Part shown: positions 59,656 through 64,000 of the stretch, in pieces
Position numbering within the stretch: the first letter of the stretch is position 1
How the letters are laid out: each line of letters opens with the position of its first letter
NCBI GenBank assembly: GCA_020081605.1
Contig: JAHREC010000013.1
Coordinates: forward strand, 2,666,001 to 2,730,000
DNA length: 64,000 nt
Source: Albifimbria verrucaria
Taxonomy: Eukaryota > Ascomycota > Sordariomycetes > Hypocreales > Stachybotryaceae
Direction of reading: 5' to 3'
Made by a program: the position numbers and the translations under genes
The notes under the pieces: model-generated
Seen by the model: only the letters and a program-made list of their open reading frames with translations
Database searches by the model: none
What the model was told of the DNA's origin: nothing

Positions 59656-61121
59656 ATGAGATCTTCCAGCCTCCTTGTCGCCCTCGGCATCTGTGCCGGC
59701 GCCACCGCCACCGCCGCTCCTGAGCAGTCCACCGATGATGTCCTGGCCCTCCTGACGAGCCTCAACCAGCAGGCCATTGACATGCTGGGCGGTGACGACG
59801 TCGAGAAGCGTGCTCCCGGAAGCTGCTCCATCTTCAACGCTCGCATCCGCAAGGACTGGTAAGTCGCGATTGGACCCTTTTCCCCTCACCGCATGGCGTT
59901 GTCTCGATAGCACTAGCGAACTAGCGCATCCGGGTCGTGTGGATAATGTGAGGCTGACGTGCAATTTCAAGGAACCACTTGTGCGCCAAGGACCGCAAGG
60001 CGTACATTGATGCCGTCAAGTGCCTTCAGAAGCTGCCCTCCAAGTCTGACCCCAAGTGGGCTCCTGGTGCTCGCACCCGTTACGATGACTTTGTTGCCCT
60101 TCACATCGACCTGACGCCCACCATCCACGGCACTGTAAGTAGAGCTTTGCACTGTTGATGTTCAGCCTCAACTAACATGATGCGCGCGAAAGGGCAACTT
60201 CCTGACATGGCACCGTTACTTCACTTGGGCCTATGAGAACGCCCTGCAGACCGAGTGTGGCTACACCGGCGCCCAGCCTGTAAGTGCTCTCAATGCTTAC
60301 CACCAACCCCGTGGTCAACTACACTACAAACGTGTGTACTAACAGCAACGTCAGTACTGGAACTGGTTCGCCCATGCCGATGACCTCACCAACTCTCCCG
60401 TCTTTGACGGCAGTGAGACCAGCATGAGCGGAGATGGTGCCTTCTTCGAGCACAACGGCAGCGTTGGCGGTGGTGGAAAGATTCCCCTGCCCTCTGGCAA
60501 CGGTGGTGGTTGCGTTGAGAGCGGTCCCTTCAAGGAGTAAGTTTATACAGCAACATATTGCCCCCATTGCTGGAATCTTGGCTAACCTTTGCTCCTTAGC
60601 ATGGTCGTCAACGTCGGCCCTGTCCGACCTGGTATGGACGGATTGAAGGCCAACCCTAACGGATCCCTGGGCTACAACCCTCGCTGCCTCCGTCGTGATC
60701 TCACCTCATACACTGCCGGCAAGTGGTTCACGGCCGCCAACCTCTTCAACATCACCATCGGCAGCGCCTCCGGCTCCATCGCCGACTTCCAGAACGAGCT
60801 CCAGGGCCGCTTCGCCGACGGCTTCCTCGGCATGCACGCCGCCGGCCACTTCGCCGTTGGTGGTGAGGCCAGCGACCTCTACTCCTCCCCGACCGACCCT
60901 TCCTTCTTCCTCCACCACGCCATGGTCGACCGCGTCTACTGGATCTGGCAGGCCCTCCACCCCTTCCAGGCCCGCGACATCGCCGGTGGCAACCACATGC
61001 TCGCCCCTACCGGCCCGGCCCTGAAGACCGACCCCTGAACCTCGGTGTCCTTGGTTCCACCATCCCTCTCCAGAACGCCCTGAGCACCCTCGGCGGCCCC
61101 TTCTGCTACATCTACCTCTAG
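59656..61121 (+). CDS. short secreted tyrosinase / catechol oxidase-like copper enzyme
   Basis: Oxidises phenols or catechols to quinones at a two-copper site. Exons 59656-59858, 59972-60134, 60193-60279, 60355-60536 and 60600-61121 give 385 residues after one missing C (CCCC 61032-61035) is restored. Signal peptide MRSSSLLVALGICAGATATA; a Kex2 site VEKR/APG near residue 52 suggests a propeptide of about 30 residues. CuA: DDFVALHIDLTPTIHGT followed by FLTWHRYFTWAYE. CuB: GMHAAGHFAVGG and DPSFFLHHAMVDRVYWIWQ. It ends about 40 residues after CuB and lacks the C-terminal lid domain of long tyrosinases, so it belongs to the short secreted class. Confidence 0.9.
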
Positions 61122-61701
61122 ATAACACATGACCTTCTCGTCACTAAACATTTCATATACCCTTCCCTCTCTCCAACTTTGGTGTGAGCGGCACGTGCGC
61201 CGTTCTGAGGATTATGCTTGATGACCTTGACTTCCGCCGACCTCGAACAGCTAGGATGTGGCAGGCCTGATGATATAGTATGCTTTAGACAGCTTCTTGT
61301 ATATGGTTGCATTAGATACTAGAGAAGAGATGTACATATACTCTACATACGGGGTAACTTCTTTGTGTCGTGATTGATGTGATGTATCAAACATTGTTGT
61401 CCTACTCATAATTTGTCGAGATTCATCTGCCATCCAAATCAGGCAATTTGTATTCAGCCAACCGTTTCACGATCTTGGGACGAGTGGATAATATGTGCTC
61501 CACCTACAACCTATTGGCTATCACTTTGCTTGAGGAGAGCCGCATTATCTTGGCTAATCAAAATGACGTTTTGTTGGTCGATATATAGGACATGGGGTAT
61601 CAATTAGCATTGACATATGCTAGTCATCTTATGTGCATATTCCACTCGTCATTCCTTCCTCCAATCAAATCCAAAATACACTCGTTTAAGACATGTTTCC
61701 T
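61122..61701. other. convergent 3' intergenic region
   Basis: AT-rich 3' sequence between the tyrosinase and permease genes; no gene seen. Confidence 0.5.
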
Positions 61702-63432
61702 CTAAGCCAGCCAGAACCACACCTTCTGCAGCCAGTTCTTGGCCACAGGAGGCACATCCATGGCTTCTAATTCATCCATCTCCTTCTTGCCGGAAATGAC
61801 GTCAATCTCCGGGATCGGAATAGCAAATCGGGTGCGGTAATAGATCTTGTGACCGAAGTACAGAATGAAGAAGATGGGCAGGGTGACGTAGGCAGCAATG
61901 AAGTTCTGAACATCCCAGTTATCGCCAATAAAGATCTGGAACCCGCTGGTGATGGTGAGGATTGAGAGGATGACGAGGACAATCCAAGTGGCGTAGGGCT
62001 GCAGCGGGGTCCTGTAAGGCAGAGTGTGCAGAAGGTTGTTGTATTCCATAGCCTTGCGGAAGCGGAGGTAAGTGATCATGACAATGATCCAGGCAACGAA
62101 CCCGGACATGGTGGAAATGTTCATAAACCAAGTAAAGACCTTGGCGCCAGAGTTGGAGACGTTCAGGTAGGACAGAAGACCAATGGACCAGGTGAAGAGG
62201 ACGGCAATCCAGGGACGCCTGTCTTGGTCGTGCGTCCAAAGAAAGCGGGTGCTTGACCATTGAGAGACATGGAGTAGAGAACTCGGCTGCCAGAGTACAG
62301 GAAGGAGTTACCGGCAGACCAGGCAGAAGTGAGAATGGCAGCGTTGATGATGTGGTTCAGAACGGGGATGCCGACCCTCTTGATACCAAGAACGAAGGGC
62401 GAGGCACTGGCGTTCTTGGAGGCACCGAGCAGGCCCGGGTCGTCGTAAGGGACGAGGATTCCGATGATCAAAGACGAGATACCGTAAAAGATGGCAAGTC
62501 GCCAGATGAAGCGGCGAGCAGCCTTGGGGATGTTGCGACGGGGGCAACGGTCTCACCGGCAGCAATGGCGATGAGCTCGGGAGAGGTAATGAAGGCGAAA
62601 CCAGCGGAGATGAAGGCGTGCCAGTAGCCCAGGAAGTGGCCTGTCGCACCTGGCGCGTTATATTCGGTGAAGGCGCCGGGGTTCTCCCAGAAACTGAAGC
62701 CGAGGACAAATGTCTGATTGGGGCCACCACCGAAGAAGATGACAACGCCAAGAATGATGAGACCACAGATGGTGATGAGCTTGATACTGGCAAACCAGAA
62801 CTCGGCCTCACCAAAGAGTTGGACGGCGATGATGTTCAGCAACAACATGATGACCATGACAATGGTGATCCAAACGGCGATGTGTACGGGAGGGTCCCAA
62901 TACTGAATGATGATACCGGCAGCGCTAGCCTCAGCGCCAACAAGCATAGCATAGGCGTACCAATAGTTCCAGCCACTGGCAAAGGCTAGACTGGGATCGA
63001 CGAAGCGGCCGACGAAGTAAGGAACAGTGATGCCGCGCATGGGCAAGTAGACGACCATCTCGGCCAGGTTGTTCATGATGCTCCAAACCAGCATCATCAT
63101 GGAGAGGTAGGCCATGAAGAGCGGAGCGGGCCCCGTCTCAGCGAGGATACCGCCGGAGCCAACGAAAAGACCGGTTCCAATGGCACCACCTATCGAAAAG
63201 AGCAATTGTTAGTCAGGGTGCCAAGCGCGGAGGGTAGCATTGCGACCGTTGGCGGGGAGAGGATGGCGCTTACCGAGGGCGAGGAACTGAATGTGCCTGC
63301 TCTTGAGGCCACGCTCGAGCTGGTCATGGCCGGCAGCGAGGTTGTATTCGGGGTTCTGGGTCGGAGAGAAGCGCCCTCGACGTCTGTGTGTGTCGGGGCG
63401 AGGCCGTCATCGTAAACCTTTTCCTTGGACAT
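61702..63432 (-). CDS. amino-acid permease (APC superfamily, yeast Dip5/Gap1-type)
   Basis: Proton-coupled amino-acid uptake at the plasma membrane. Exons 63274-63432 and 61702-63189 (intron GTAAGC...ATAG, 84 nt) give 549 residues after three missing bases (plus-strand GGG 63358-63360, GGGGG 62540-62544, GGG 62212-62214). The N-terminal SRHIQFLALGGAIGTGLFVGSG is the family signature in helix 1; then PMRGITVPYFVGRFVDPSLAFASGWNYWY, FAFITSPELIAIAAGE, RNIPKAARRFIWRL, SRVLYSMSLNGQAPAFF and FVAWIIVMITYLRFRKAM. The tail ends in KVWFWLA. Motifs fit Dip5-like acidic or broad-range permeases; the substrate is not fixed by sequence. Confidence 0.9.
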
Positions 63433-64000
63433 GGTGGCGGGTGTTGTGTTGCCCCAGACGGGCAACTGGTGTAAGCCGTGAGTGAAGTCGGAGCAATGCG
63501 ATTGGCGCCTTGCGCTCCAGGCCGCGTGCGCAAATGCGACGGTTCTAGACGAGGGTCTCGCGATGAACCCAGTAGGAAGCGAGTTTGACGTCTAGGCTAG
63601 GCCAAGCCAAGATGCGAGTGAGAGGAGAGGAGAGGCGAGAGGAGAGGGAGGGAGAGAGAGAAACGGAGAAAGAGGGAAAGGATGAAATCGTCAGGTGGAA
63701 GAGAGAGGAGAGAAAATGGCCGTGAGGAAGGATTATGGATGGAGGAAGAAGAAGGAAAGGACCAGATGCAAAAGGCAGACAGGAAGAGGCAGGTGCAGAT
63801 CAGATGCCTTTTGTAGGTTGCCCTGCTCGCAGCAGCCAAGGCGGTTGGGCTTGGCCTCATTTTTAAAGTGGTGCAAGCGTTTGCGTCTGTCGCTATCAGT
63901 TTTGACGTTGTCGAAGCTTGTTGCGTCCAAGCACTGCGTGCCAAGGGCGAAGAGAGGTACCTACCTTAGTACCTACCATACTACGTTGTGCCGCGGGCAG
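63433..64000. other. upstream region of the permease gene, purine-rich
   Basis: Promoter and leader of the amino-acid permease. 63619-63680 is a GAGAGG-type purine repeat on the plus strand (pyrimidine-rich leader on the transcribed strand). No gene seen to the window edge. Confidence 0.55.
63619..63660 (+). repeat. GAGAGG purine simple repeat
   Basis: Imperfect GAGAGGA / GGGAGAGAG repeats about 190 bp upstream of the permease start codon. Confidence 0.8.

Noticed and set aside
2408..63432. Wholesale pseudogenisation or RIP mutation of the region
   Set aside because: Breaks are single-base indels in C/G runs, not C-to-T changes or nonsense codons, and every conserved motif is intact.
57767..64000. 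Tyrosinase, receptor and permease as a pigment biosynthetic cluster
   Set aside because: No polyketide synthase, laccase, scytalone dehydratase or pathway regulator is present; the genes look independent.
1..64000. tRNA genes or CRISPR arrays
   Set aside because: No convincing T-arm GTTCRANNC within a cloverleaf-sized context and no regularly spaced repeat-spacer pattern was found by eye; the only regular repeats are short simple repeats.

Overview
The window is nuclear DNA of a filamentous ascomycete, most likely a Sordariomycete. Genes carry short introns (mostly 46-115 nt) with GT/AG borders and CTAAC/CTGAC-type branch sites, and the protein set is typical of Pezizomycotina: fused siroheme synthase, fungal-rhodopsin membrane protein, GH55 glucanase, secreted tyrosinase, MICOS Mic19 and Rsm22. 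There are no tRNAs, rRNAs or CRISPR arrays that I can support.

Layout: 0-4 kb holds a small mitochondrial membrane protein and a phosphoserine phosphatase. 4-16.4 kb is a gene-poor accessory island; its only convincing genes are two same-strand paralogous genes of unknown family (A, 6845-9156; B, about 10601-12243) and a 78-residue protein (C, 9674-10033) transcribed away from A. The trio is flanked by clusters of a TAGCAAA/TTTGCTA motif. 16.4-31.2 kb is core metabolism: PAPS reductase, TYW3, Mic19, a ferric-chelate reductase, siroheme synthase and Rsm22. 32-45.7 kb holds an allantoate-permease-type transporter, a thioredoxin with a hydrophobic tail, a SPOUT RNA methyltransferase, a GH55 glucanase, lipoyl synthase, a small methyltransferase, a PrpF-family isomerase and a GPI-anchored wall protein. 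49-64 kb holds a sugar porter, a rhodopsin-like receptor, a tyrosinase and an amino-acid permease, separated by long non-coding stretches.

Functional links: PAPS reductase and siroheme synthase both serve sulfate-to-sulfide reduction (siroheme is the sulfite reductase cofactor), and a ferric reductase that would supply the iron for siroheme lies between them. Rsm22, lipoyl synthase, Mic19 and the first gene all act in mitochondria. Apart from this the neighbours look independent; I see no secondary-metabolite cluster.

A caution about the sequence itself: about two thirds of the conserved genes are broken by single-base deletions, nearly always inside C or G runs, and adding back one base per break gives an intact family-length protein every time (more than 30 sites). 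I read this as homopolymer undercalling in the assembly, not pseudogenisation. Gene spans below are given from first to last codon across such breaks. Exon borders were placed by eye from splice signals and reading-frame arithmetic.
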